A stretch of DNA of 64,000 bases, from contig JANNUS010000012.1 of assembly GCA_031395485.1 (NCBI GenBank), forward strand, positions 62,001 to 126,000, read 5' to 3'. Numbering within the stretch: position 1 is the stretch's first letter; every line of letters begins with the position of its first letter. A program made the position numbers and the translations under genes. Below are positions 34,753 to 43,475 of this stretch, piece by piece. The notes below the pieces were generated by a model. The model worked only from the letters and a program-made list of their open reading frames with translations. It was not told the DNA's origin and did no database searches. The DNA comes from UBA2336 sp031395485 (GTDB lineage Bacteria > Bacteroidota > Bacteroidia > Cytophagales > Cyclobacteriaceae).

Positions 34753-35038
34753 ATCAATTGCTTTGCAAGCGAGTACTATAAATGTAAGTAATTTCATGGC
34801 AGAATATTTTTGTTCTCTTCGATAAAAGTATGGTTGCTCTATCGTTCATGGATGCTATTCTTCGCAATTGTCAGCGAAATGATTGTGGATTTTTGCAAAT
34901 TTCAGGCTATGCTTGTGCTGAATTTGCAATTATCACAAATAGCTGAACCCGTTGCGATATCCATTTGTTATTTTTTTAATTATTGCAATCTTTCTTTATT
35001 TCCCATTTACTCGTAAATCAATGCTTTATTAAGCTATC

Positions 35039-36202
35039 GTGGATTATAATTATCAATCTGTTAAGGCTCACTTTATTAGCCGGTTCGAAAAGAAACCGAT
35101 CCTTGTTCGCTCACCTGGGCGTATAAATTTGATTGGCGAGCACACCGATTATAACGGTGGTTTTGTTATGCCCGCAGCTATTGATAAAGAGATAGTTTTC
35201 GCTATAGCAGATTCCGATGATGACACATCTCAAGTAGTTGCACTAAATTTCGATGAGGCTTTCGAATTTGATTTGAGGAATCCTCAGCCTATTGATTCAC
35301 CTATGTGGGCGAATTATCTTTTAGGAGTTGCGCGACAATTAGTCGATAGCGGTTTTCAACTTAAGCCTTTTGTATGCGTTTTTGGAGGAAGTATTCCTTC
35401 TGGAGCTGGGCTGTCATCTTCTGCCGCACTTGAGTGTGGCTTTGCATGTGCACTTCAGGAAATTAATTCACTAAGCATTACCCGAAGTGAGCTGGCCAGG
35501 ATAGCGCAATGGTCGGAACACAATTTTGTAGGTGTGCGCTGCGGAATAATGGATCAATTTGCCAACATGATGGGCAAAAGGGGCAATGTGCTGAAATTAG
35601 ATTGCCGTTCATTAGCATACGATTATCATCCACTTTCGCTTGATGATCATTCAATTGTGTTATTTAATACTGGTGTAAAGCATACCCTGGCGTCATCTGA
35701 ATACAACACACGGAGAATTGAGTGTGAAGAGGGTGTACGTATACTTCACTTAACTAATCCGTTAGTTACAAGTTTGCGAGATGTTACAATACAAATGCTT
35801 GATAGGAGTGATGGCGTACTCCCCAAAATAATAAGTCAACGGTGTAGGTATGTTGTCGAGGAAATTGAAAGAGTCCAATTGGCCTCGCATGATTTACAAC
35901 TTGGAGACATTAGGGCGATTGGAAAAAGGATGTTCCAAACCCATGCAGGGCTTTCGAATCTTTATCAAGTAAGTTGTAAAGAATTAGATTTTCTTGTGGA
36001 TATGGTGAGACTAAATCCACAGGTACTAGGTGCGCGATTAATGGGTGGGGGATTCGGTGGTTGTACGATAAATATAATCGAGCGCGCGGCAGTTGATGAA
36101 ATCATAGAAAATGTTAGCCGCGCCTTTAAACTAAAATTCAACATGGATATAGACACTTATAGTATTCAGATTACAGACGGTACAAGTGTAATAGTTGAGT
36201 AA
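35039..36202 (+). CDS. galK: Galactokinase
   Basis: A 387-residue GHMP-family kinase making galactose 1-phosphate from galactose and ATP. The galactokinase signature GRINLIGEHTDYNGG is at about residues 25-39; the ATP loop GSIPSGAGLSSSAALE is near residue 120; the catalytic Asp lies in CGIMDQFA; and the third GHMP motif is GGGFGGCTI. The start is a GTG at 35039; no in-frame ATG fits the family N-terminus. The galM start lies immediately after its stop. Confidence 0.96.
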   Translation: MDYNYQSVKAHFISRFEKKPILVRSPGRINLIGEHTDYNGGFVMPAAIDKEIVFAIADSDDDTSQVVALNFDEAFEFDLRNPQPIDSPMWANYLLGVARQLVDSGFQLKPFVCVFGGSIPSGAGLSSSAALECGFACALQEINSLSITRSELARIAQWSEHNFVGVRCGIMDQFANMMGKRGNVLKLDCRSLAYDYHPLSLDDHSIVLFNTGVKHTLASSEYNTRRIECEEGVRILHLTNPLVTSLRDVTIQMLDRSDGVLPKIISQRCRYVVEEIERVQLASHDLQLGDIRAIGKRMFQTHAGLSNLYQVSCKELDFLVDMVRLNPQVLGARLMGGGFGGCTINIIERAAVDEIIENVSRAFKLKFNMDIDTYSIQITDGTSVIVE

Positions 36203-36203
36203 G

Positions 36204-37220
36204 ATGGTTGTAAAATCTTTTTTTGGCGATACCCCAAGTGGCGATAAAATCTATAAGTTCAAAATTACAAATGCGGCAGGATCATCATTGACGGCCATAT
36301 CGTATGGTGCAATAATTCAATCCATCGTTGTTCCGGATAAGCATGGTGTTTTTATGAATGTTGTGTTGAACTACAATACGCTACCCGAATATTTAGCTGA
36401 CACGCTTTATGTTGGAGCAATTGTAGGTCGCTTTGCTAACCGAATTGCAAAGGGAATGTTTTCAATGGATGGCAAATCGTATAGTCTTTATAGGAACGAT
36501 CGCGGTAACCATTTACACGGTGGGCTAAATGGCTTTAACCGTGTGCTCTGGACTGTTGAAATAATTTCAGATAATTCAATTAAGCTCAGTTACAGAAGTC
36601 CAGATGGGGAAGAAGGTTACCCTGGAAATCTTTTAACTGAATTTGTATACACACTTACCGAAATGAATGAAGTACGAATGGATATCAAAGCAACCACAGA
36701 CAAAGCCACGCCCGTTAATCTTGTGCAGCATAGCTACTTTAATCTGTCAACGCATCAGAATATTCTTGATCATTCGCTAACCATAAATAGCTTGCATTAC
36801 TTACCCGTGAACAATGCAATGATTCCAACAGGAGATATTTGTACCGTTGAAAATACACCCTTTGATTTCATAACATCTACAACTATTGGATCCCGGATAG
36901 CGGATTCTTGCACGCAACTTCAGTATGGCAATGGCTACGATCATTGCTGGGTTTTGAATCACCCAAATAGTGGTATAAATAAAGTAGCAACATTGATGGA
37001 TGTAAACAGCGGCAGAGTATTGGAGTTGTATACGGATAAGCCAGGTCTGCACATTTATACAGGTAACTTTTTACGTGGCAGCTTTCAACCTAATTCTGGA
37101 ATATGTTTAGAGACTGAATATTTTCCAGATTCGCCTAATCAACCAAATTTTCCAATAACAGTTTTGCGCCCGGGAGAGCAATATAAAAGCTGTACCATCT
37201 TTAAGTTTTCGATCCAGTAG
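36204..37220 (+). CDS. galM: Aldose 1-epimerase
   Basis: A mutarotase (338 residues from the ATG at 36204) that interconverts alpha and beta anomers of galactose and glucose, supplying the alpha form to GalK. The family pattern is visible: NRIAKGMFSMDGK, GNHLHGGLNGFNRVLW with the conserved His, VQHSYFNLS with the catalytic His, YDHCWVLN, and a C-terminal LETEYFPDSPNQPNFP with the catalytic Glu. The ATG lies one base after the galK stop; the TTG at 36195 would overlap galK. No signal peptide, so cytoplasmic, and co-transcribed with galK. Confidence 0.93.
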   Translation: MVVKSFFGDTPSGDKIYKFKITNAAGSSLTAISYGAIIQSIVVPDKHGVFMNVVLNYNTLPEYLADTLYVGAIVGRFANRIAKGMFSMDGKSYSLYRNDRGNHLHGGLNGFNRVLWTVEIISDNSIKLSYRSPDGEEGYPGNLLTEFVYTLTEMNEVRMDIKATTDKATPVNLVQHSYFNLSTHQNILDHSLTINSLHYLPVNNAMIPTGDICTVENTPFDFITSTTIGSRIADSCTQLQYGNGYDHCWVLNHPNSGINKVATLMDVNSGRVLELYTDKPGLHIYTGNFLRGSFQPNSGICLETEYFPDSPNQPNFPITVLRPGEQYKSCTIFKFSIQ

Positions 37221-37252
37221 TAATAGCGACAAGAAGTTTCGTTCTTTATAAA

Positions 37253-37726
37253 ATGATTGGGATCGCTGCCATTTCCTTATTCCTATTGATTCAGGATGAA
37301 ATACCCTTCAAGGCTAAAGAAGATTTTGAAATTAAGTTTGACTTAACATTTAAGCAACGCCCTCGAACAGAAAGCAATGAGGTTGTCCATCCAAATGAAT
37401 CTCGCTCCGATTACGATAAGCGAACAAGCACAGCGCAGTTGCCTCACTTGAACCTACTTATTAAAATACTGAATGTGCAACCCACAGAACTAAAACTAAG
37501 GGTTATACGAGACGATAAAAACACCATGTTTAGTAAAAAAATATCAAAAGGAATGGAATTCAAATTAGAGCTTGGGTTTACAGATGACATTAAAGATAGG
37601 ATAGCTGGATATAAGCACGTTATTCAATTTTTGTCTTCCGATAAAAAAGCTTCAAGCCAAATCGTAATTGAGTTCGATACTGATGGAAATTACTTTGTTA
37701 ACGGAGAAAAGAGAGGAAAAATATAG
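37253..37726 (+). CDS. Small exported protein of unknown function
   Basis: A 157-residue protein with a short hydrophobic N-terminus (MIGIAAISLFLLIQ) that may be a signal peptide or anchor. The rest is predicted to be beta-rich and charged (FEIKFDLTFKQRPR, FKLELGFTDDIKDR, IVIEFDTDGNYFVNGEKRG). I do not recognise a domain. It follows galM by 32 bases in the same direction and precedes the exported PIG-L deacetylase by 115 bases. The function cannot be predicted. Confidence 0.65.
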   Translation: MIGIAAISLFLLIQDEIPFKAKEDFEIKFDLTFKQRPRTESNEVVHPNESRSDYDKRTSTAQLPHLNLLIKILNVQPTELKLRVIRDDKNTMFSKKISKGMEFKLELGFTDDIKDRIAGYKHVIQFLSSDKKASSQIVIEFDTDGNYFVNGEKRGKI

Positions 37727-37841
37727 ATTTCACAATGCGTACCATCCTTTAAAACATCATTAATGCTGATCATGTAAGCCTTTGTATGCAAGCCATTTAA
37801 TTTCAGATTTTATCCGTTAATTCGCACAAATTACAAGTTGA

Positions 37842-40349
37842 ATGAGAGGAGTCATTTGTGCAGCGTTGCTGCTTCCATTTTTAGTACAAGCCCAATCTCC
37901 CGATCAGCCAAATACAGCAGAAATTAAGCTAAAGCTCGAGAAATTAAATTTTCTGGGATCGGTTTTATATGTTGCTGCGCACCCCGATGACGAAAACACG
38001 CGTGTAATAACATACTTCTCGAAAGGGAAACTTGCCACAACAGCTTACCTTTCAATGACAAGAGGGGATGGTGGTCAGAACCTTATCGGCTCAGAAATAG
38101 GTGATTTACTTGGGCTTATCCGTACGCAAGAATTGTTAGCTGCGAGAAGACTTGATGGCGGAACACAGTTTTTTACACGGGCGAATGATTTTGGTTTTTC
38201 AAAATCAGCGAACGAAACTTTTAACATTTGGGGAAAGAATGAGATCCTGTCCGATGTAATCCGCGTATATCGTCAATACCAACCCGATGTAATTCTTACT
38301 CGTTTTCCTCCTGATGACCGCGCAGGGCATGGGCATCATACTGCATCTGCTATGCTGGCAATTGAAGCCTTTGATGTGTCAGCAAAGCCTGAAGTTTTTC
38401 CTGATCAAGTGACGGCATCAGGAACATGGCAACCAACAAGGTTATTTATTAATACGGGCAGGTTTTTTAATAATACGATTAATGAAAGTACTCCGGGAGT
38501 AACAACAATCAACCTCGGAGGGTACAACCCATTGTTAGGGGAGTCTTACTCAGAGATTGCAGCGACCAGCCGAAGCCAGCACAAAAGCCAGGGATTTGGG
38601 TCTCGCAGAGTTCGGGGCGATCAACAAGAGTTTTTTGAATTGGTAAAAGGTGAGGCCCCTGGAAAAGACATTTTTGATGGCATAAATACCACATGGACAC
38701 GGGTAAAGAATGGTGATAAAATTAAACCCCTGGTTGATCGTGTGATTCGCGAATTTATTCCTGAAAAACCGGCTGCCTCAATTCCTTTGTTGCTGCAGAT
38801 AAAAAAGGAAATAAATACGCTTGACAATAGTGTGTGGAAAACAAGAAAACTATTGGAAGTAAATCAGGTTATTCAAGATTGCGCAGGGCTTTATATCGAA
38901 GCGACTGCCAATAATTTTTGGGCTGCTCCTGGTCAACCATTAATGGCGACTATAGAACTTATAAATCGTTCTGATGCGGATGTTCAGATATTATCGATTC
39001 AATCATCTGATCTTGGATTGGATACGTTAGTAAATGCAACCTTAAGGAATAACGTGCCAATCGCAATTCGTTCACGGAAAAATATCAGTTCCACGAAGAG
39101 CTACTCGGATCCGTATTGGTTGCGCGAAAAACGCAGTATTGGTTTGTTTACTGTTACCGATAAGAGGCTTATTGGAAACCCTGAGAATGACCCAGCAGTA
39201 ATGCTAACATTCACTACCCGAATTCATGGAGAATCAATCGATATAGTAAAACCATTGGTATTTCGCTCTACCGATCCGGTAAAGGGTGAGTTGTATAGAC
39301 CGTTTGAAATAGTGCCACCAGTATTTGTTAATATTTCGAATGGTGTTTGGGTATTTAAAGATGAAACGCCAAAAAATGTTGAAGTGGTTATAAAATCTGC
39401 CACCGATAGCATTCAGCACGGCAGCTTAAAACTTCAACTGCCCGAAGGATGGCGAAGTGACCCTGCATTAATCGAATTTACACTAACAAGGCGAGGGGAG
39501 GAGCTAACGAAAATTTTTAAAGTGTATCCATCCGCAACGGAATTTAACGGAACCTTTAAGGCGGTTGCTGAGATTAAGGGAGTTGCTTATAACCATGCAC
39601 TGCGAACGATCGCCTATGATCATATACCAACCCAAACATTATTGCCTGTTGCGGAAGCCCGGATTGTTCGCATCAATTTGAAAAAAGAAGGCGGAGTGAT
39701 AGGATACATAAGCGGAGCAGGTGACGATGTACCATCGGCTTTGCGTAACATGGGCTATGAAGTTTGGGAAATGAAGAATGAAGAAGTTACGCCTGAGAAT
39801 TTAAAACGCTTGGATGCCATAGTGTTGGGTATACGCGCGTTGAATACAAATGATCGTATCCGCTTTATGATGAATGATTTATTAACCTATGTAAATAATG
39901 GCGGAACGATGGTCGTTCAATACAATAACAGCAATGGACTTGTTACCGATAAATTCTCACCATACCCACTTACGCTTTCGCGTGATCGCACAACTGAAGA
40001 GAATGCCGAGATAAGAATTTTAAAACCAGATCATCCGCTTTTAAATAGCCCCAATAAAATTTCAGCATCTGATTTTGATGGTTGGGTACAAGAGCGGGGA
40101 TTAAATTTTCCGAATAAATGGGATCCAAGTTTTGAATCATTGCTCTCCATGAATGATGTAGGTGAAAAACCATTAGATGGTGGTTTATTGGTTGCCAGGT
40201 ATGGCAGCGGACACTATGTGTATACCGGACTTTCATTTTTCCGTGAGCTGCCAGAAGGCGTGCCCGGAGCATTTAAATTATTCGCGAATATTGTCTCATT
40301 GGGTAAACCGAAAAAATTAGAAAGGACAAAAGTCAAAACCAAAAAATAA
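37842..40349 (+). CDS. Exported PIG-L deacetylase with amidotransferase-like C-terminus
   Basis: An 835-residue protein with an N-terminal signal peptide (MRGVICAALLLPFLVQAQ), so it acts in the periplasm or outside. The N-terminal PIG-L/LmbE domain (about residues 35-260) carries the zinc motif AAHPDDENTR and the second His site RAGHGHHTAS, suggesting N-deacetylation of an acetylated sugar or related compound. The middle part is beta-rich. Residues of about 610-825 resemble a class I glutamine-amidotransferase-like or ThuA-like fold (VIGYISGAGDDVPSALRNMGY, VLGIRALN, GGTMVVQYN), with no clear catalytic Cys. This large architecture recurs in Bacteroidota. The following small membrane peptide and symporter genes suggest coupled release and uptake of a sugar; the substrate is not known. 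Confidence 0.85.
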   Translation: MRGVICAALLLPFLVQAQSPDQPNTAEIKLKLEKLNFLGSVLYVAAHPDDENTRVITYFSKGKLATTAYLSMTRGDGGQNLIGSEIGDLLGLIRTQELLAARRLDGGTQFFTRANDFGFSKSANETFNIWGKNEILSDVIRVYRQYQPDVILTRFPPDDRAGHGHHTASAMLAIEAFDVSAKPEVFPDQVTASGTWQPTRLFINTGRFFNNTINESTPGVTTINLGGYNPLLGESYSEIAATSRSQHKSQGFGSRRVRGDQQEFFELVKGEAPGKDIFDGINTTWTRVKNGDKIKPLVDRVIREFIPEKPAASIPLLLQIKKEINTLDNSVWKTRKLLEVNQVIQDCAGLYIEATANNFWAAPGQPLMATIELINRSDADVQILSIQSSDLGLDTLVNATLRNNVPIAIRSRKNISSTKSYSDPYWLREKRSIGLFTVTDKRLIGNPENDPAVMLTFTTRIHGESIDIVKPLVFRSTDPVKGELYRPFEIVPPVFVNISNGVWVFKDETPKNVEVVIKSATDSIQHGSLKLQLPEGWRSDPALIEFTLTRRGEELTKIFKVYPSATEFNGTFKAVAEIKGVAYNHALRTIAYDHIPTQTLLPVAEARIVRINLKKEGGVIGYISGAGDDVPSALRNMGYEVWEMKNEEVTPENLKRLDAIVLGIRALNTNDRIRFMMNDLLTYVNNGGTMVVQYNNSNGLVTDKFSPYPLTLSRDRTTEENAEIRILKPDHPLLNSPNKISASDFDGWVQERGLNFPNKWDPSFESLLSMNDVGEKPLDGGLLVARYGSGHYVYTGLSFFRELPEGVPGAFKLFANIVSLGKPKKLERTKVKTKK

Positions 40350-40372
40350 TATACTAGCTATAATAGAATTGA

Positions 40373-40492
40373 ATGAACGATTCTCAAAATCTGCCCATTT
40401 TTAAAAAATGGAGTCACTGGTATTGGCTTCTGTTGGTTATATTGACTATCCAAATTTTTTTCTTTTACTGGGTAACTAAATCCTTTTCATGA
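40373..40492 (+). CDS. 39-residue membrane peptide preceding the symporter
   Basis: A short gene (ATG at 40373, stop 40490-40492) encoding 39 residues: a polar, aromatic N-terminus (FKKWSHWYWLL) and one transmembrane helix (LLLVILTIQIFFFYWV). Its stop overlaps the symporter start in an ATGA arrangement, so translation is coupled. Tiny membrane proteins paired with sodium:solute symporters are known in several bacterial lineages and probably serve as accessory subunits. It is short enough to be missed by most gene callers, but the overlap and TM helix support it as real. Confidence 0.7.
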   Translation: MNDSQNLPIFKKWSHWYWLLLVILTIQIFFFYWVTKSFS

Positions 40493-42189
40493 ACAGCCTC
40501 GATTGGATTGTACTGTTCACTACAATAGCCTTCATTGTGTTGTATGGTACGTGGCGAACACGCGGAAACAAAGATATTGAGGGGTATCTTAAAGGAGATA
40601 ATTCCATGAAATGGTGGATGATTGGTGTAAGTATCATGGCAACACAAGCTAGTGCCGTTACTTTTCTGAGTACTCCGGGCCAAGCCATTGAGGATGGAAT
40701 GCGCTTTCTACAATTTTATTTCGGTTTGCCAATCGCTATGGTTATCATTTCGGTAACGATGGTACCAATCTACTATCGATTAAAAGTATTCACAGCCTAC
40801 GAATACCTCGAAACCCGTTTCGATTTAAAAACCCGCACGTTAGCCGCACTATTATTTTTGATTTTGCGTGGCTTGTCTGCTGGTATAACACTTTATGCTC
40901 CTGCAATTGTGTTATCCACAATCTTAGGCTGGCCTATTTCGGTAACCACCGTGCTAATTGGCTCACTTGTGATTATCTATGTAACTGTTGGTGGCACCCG
41001 TGCCGTAAGTCTTACGCAACGTCAACAAATGACTGTTATAATGAGCGGGATGATGCTGGCGGGCATTTTGGCGTACTCCATGTTGCCTGAATATATTTCT
41101 TTTGGTGACACTATTCAGATAGCGGGGGCGTTGGGAAAATTGAATCTGGTGAATCTTGATTTTAACCTGAGTGATCGTTATAATATTTGGTCCGGATTAA
41201 TAGCAGGCACTTTTTTATTTCTGTCCTACTTCGGCACAGATCAATCACAAGTTGCGCGTTACCTCGGTGGGAAATCAGTAACAGAAAGTCGACTAGGCCT
41301 GATGTTTAATGGGTTGCTTAAAATACCCATGCAGTTCGTTATCCTGTTTATCGGGGTTCTTGTGTTTATCTTTTATCTCTTTAACCAGCCACCTGTTTTT
41401 CATAATCAGGTATTGAAAGAACAAGCACTTCAAACTGAACAAGCTGGGCAAATAGAATCGTTAGAAAATAAATATGATCAGCTCTATGCAGAAAAACGTA
41501 AAGCGGTTGATGATCTTGTTACGGCAATACATTCAGAAAATGAAAGCGGGATAGATGTTGCTAAAACCTCGGTTTTAAAATTGCAAGAGGATGAGAAACA
41601 AGTGCGAAATGAGGTGAAGATAAAAATTGGGGAAGCTGTTCCGGGCTCTAAAACGCAAGATCGTGATTACATATTTTTAAATTTCGTACTTACCCATTTA
41701 CCACATGGAATCGTAGGTTTGCTGCTCGCGGTGATGTTCTCCGCTGCCATGTCTTCCATGGCTGGGGAGTTAAACGCGCTTTCCTCTACAACTACGGTTG
41801 ATATCTATAAAAGATCCATTAGGAAAGAAGCTGAGCCATTGCATTACCTGAGCGCATCGCGTTGGTTTACCGTTGGATGGGCACTTCTTGCGATGGTATT
41901 TGCTATGCTCGCAACGTTTGCCGAAAACCTGATACAGTTCGTAAACATTGTAGGTTCTCTTTTTTATGGAACCATCCTGGGAATTTTCCTCACGGCATTT
42001 TATATCAAGTATGTAAAAGGGACTGCTGTTTTTTTCGCAGCGCTTGTTGCAGAATGTGTTGTATTTTACTGCTATTTCTATTCCGATATCGCTTTTCTAT
42101 TATACAACATTATTGGCTGCGCTATTGTGATTACCGTTGCGGTCATCATCCAGATGCTGCAACACAAAGCCGAGAGCACCCAATCATAA
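40489..42189 (+). CDS. Sodium:solute symporter (SSS family)
   Basis: A 566-residue inner-membrane transporter of the SSS/SGLT family with about 13-14 hydrophobic helices. Family features include the N-terminal MNSLDWIVLFTTIAFIVLYGTW, GVSIMATQASAVTFLSTPGQA in the substrate- and sodium-binding core, and FGTDQSQVARYLGGKS. A long cytoplasmic or periplasmic coiled-coil-like loop at about residues 305-385 is charged and Glu/Lys-rich. Substrate is uncertain; Bacteroidota paralogues next to carbohydrate genes often carry sugars or sialic-acid-like compounds. It is coupled to the preceding 39-residue peptide gene and lies downstream of the PIG-L gene. Confidence 0.92.
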   Translation: MNSLDWIVLFTTIAFIVLYGTWRTRGNKDIEGYLKGDNSMKWWMIGVSIMATQASAVTFLSTPGQAIEDGMRFLQFYFGLPIAMVIISVTMVPIYYRLKVFTAYEYLETRFDLKTRTLAALLFLILRGLSAGITLYAPAIVLSTILGWPISVTTVLIGSLVIIYVTVGGTRAVSLTQRQQMTVIMSGMMLAGILAYSMLPEYISFGDTIQIAGALGKLNLVNLDFNLSDRYNIWSGLIAGTFLFLSYFGTDQSQVARYLGGKSVTESRLGLMFNGLLKIPMQFVILFIGVLVFIFYLFNQPPVFHNQVLKEQALQTEQAGQIESLENKYDQLYAEKRKAVDDLVTAIHSENESGIDVAKTSVLKLQEDEKQVRNEVKIKIGEAVPGSKTQDRDYIFLNFVLTHLPHGIVGLLLAVMFSAAMSSMAGELNALSSTTTVDIYKRSIRKEAEPLHYLSASRWFTVGWALLAMVFAMLATFAENLIQFVNIVGSLFYGTILGIFLTAFYIKYVKGTAVFFAALVAECVVFYCYFYSDIAFLLYNIIGCAIVITVAVIIQMLQHKAESTQS

Positions 42190-42450
42190 AATCGACCTTA
42201 GTTTAATTTTGGGTCTGTTTCAAACGTCCGCTTGAGCCCCTCTAATCGAGGGGTTATTTTGTTAATCAGCGGTTCAAGCGTCCGCTTGGACCAATTGTAG
42301 CATTTGGTAATGACAGAAGCGTGATGAATGAATGGAATTACGGAGGTGAAAATGTTAGAATTGAAGTGCACAAGCGAACGCTTTCGCCATAATGTCGACA
42401 ATTCGAAACCTGCTGATCAAAAAATTACTCAGCCAAAGCAATAACACAAA
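42190..42450. repeat. Intergenic region with a duplicated 20-bp segment and hairpin
   Basis: A 20-base segment starting TTCAA(A/G)CGTCCGCTTG occurs at 42219-42238 and 42273-42292, 54 bases apart; the second copy is palindromic in its core (CAAGCG-TC-CGCTTG). Between them is a CCCCTC / GAGGGG hairpin (42237-42253). Reading frames of 40-60 codons are open on both strands across this area, but neither product is recognisable, so I do not call a gene. Confidence 0.5.
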
Positions 42451-42483
42451 AAAATAAGCCCTCAAATAGAGGGCTTATTTTTT
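42451..42483. terminator. Bidirectional terminator between symporter and DUF2911 genes
   Basis: The perfect 13-bp stem AAAATAAGCCCTC / GAGGGCTTATTTT with loop AAATA gives a U-tract on either strand. The flanking genes converge here. Confidence 0.88.
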
Positions 42484-42503
42484 AATCAGATGTGAGTATA
42501 TGA

Positions 42504-43400
42504 TTATTTCTTCTTTGCTGGTTTACCATCTGGTAATTCCGCGGTGATCTTCTTAATTAGATCTTCGTTTAACTTGGTATAACCAAAATCACCATCTGCG
42601 TTTTTCTTAGCTAAGTCAAGTGATTGTTGCGCGGTAGCAATAGCGCCTTGCTTATCACCTACAGCATCCTGAATTTTAGCTTTTGTATGAATATTCCAAA
42701 AAGCTGCTTTGTTGCCTGATTCAATACCCAGCGTCATCCACTCAAGTGCCTTTTTCAAATCCTTTCCGTTGTTAAAATAGTAGTTTGCAGCGGCAACGTA
42801 ATTACCGGGACTAACTTTTGTGCCAGCCTCAATAGACTTCATTACTTTAGAATCGTAATCAACGGCCAAAGCAACTTTTACAGAAGTATTTTCCCATGCA
42901 AGTTGAAGTTTAGCAGCCGTGTTGTTATCAGCAATATCAGAAATATTGATCGTGAAAGTCTCAACCTTCTCTGCTAATTTTTCTGGCTTTACAGTAAAAC
43001 GTGCCACCTCTTTAGTCTTATCGTAGTTAGTTGAATTGAGCGCGCCTGCCTCTACATCACTATAGAGCATAACAGACCATTCTGCTTCGCCAGGAATTGT
43101 AAACACAAGGTATTCGCCTTTCTTTACATCGGTACCTTCAACTTTAACATCATCAGAGAAAGAAACAACTGTTCCATTATTAGCACCTGTTCTCCAAATC
43201 TCACCGAATGGAGTAAGAAAATCTGTGCCTGCTCCGAAAATTTTTCTGCCTTTCATTTTCGGACGAGAATAGGCAACCTTCACCTCTGTTAAGCCAACAT
43301 AAGAGCTAACAGTAGCATTCGGACTTGGGTCTGGGGTTTTGATTTGAGCCTCTGCAATAAAAGCTGATAGAAGTAAAGCAATTGTTACTAGTTTTTTCAT
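42504..43400 (-). CDS. DUF2911 domain protein, exported
   Basis: A 298-residue secreted protein with signal peptide MKKLVTIALLLSAFIAEAQ. The DUF2911 domain fills about residues 25-190 (VKVAYSRPKMKGRKIFG, PFGEIWRTGANNGT, KKGEYLVFTIPGE), followed by a helical C-terminal region resembling TPR-type helices (YYFNNGKDLKKALEWMTLGIE, AFWNIHTKAKI). The family is widespread in Bacteroidota and has no assigned function; the location is periplasmic or outer-membrane associated. It is divergent from the Mpg gene, about 75 bases apart. Confidence 0.9.
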   Translation of the reverse strand: MKKLVTIALLLSAFIAEAQIKTPDPSPNATVSSYVGLTEVKVAYSRPKMKGRKIFGAGTDFLTPFGEIWRTGANNGTVVSFSDDVKVEGTDVKKGEYLVFTIPGEAEWSVMLYSDVEAGALNSTNYDKTKEVARFTVKPEKLAEKVETFTINISDIADNNTAAKLQLAWENTSVKVALAVDYDSKVMKSIEAGTKVSPGNYVAAANYYFNNGKDLKKALEWMTLGIESGNKAAFWNIHTKAKIQDAVGDKQGAIATAQQSLDLAKKNADGDFGYTKLNEDLIKKITAELPDGKPAKKK

Positions 43401-43475
43401 TTGTATAAATTTTAGGGTTTAAACGTTTGAAGGATTCAAAATTAATGATTCTTTTGATTATAGAAGCCAAATAGA

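Noticed and set aside
34810..35016. 68-codon plus-strand frame before galK
   Set aside because: The product is hydrophobic and Cys-rich without a family pattern, and it lies in the divergent promoter region between two real genes.
42198..42401. 67-codon minus-strand frame in the gap after the symporter
   Set aside because: A plus-strand frame is equally open across the same bases and neither product is recognisable, so coding capacity cannot be claimed.
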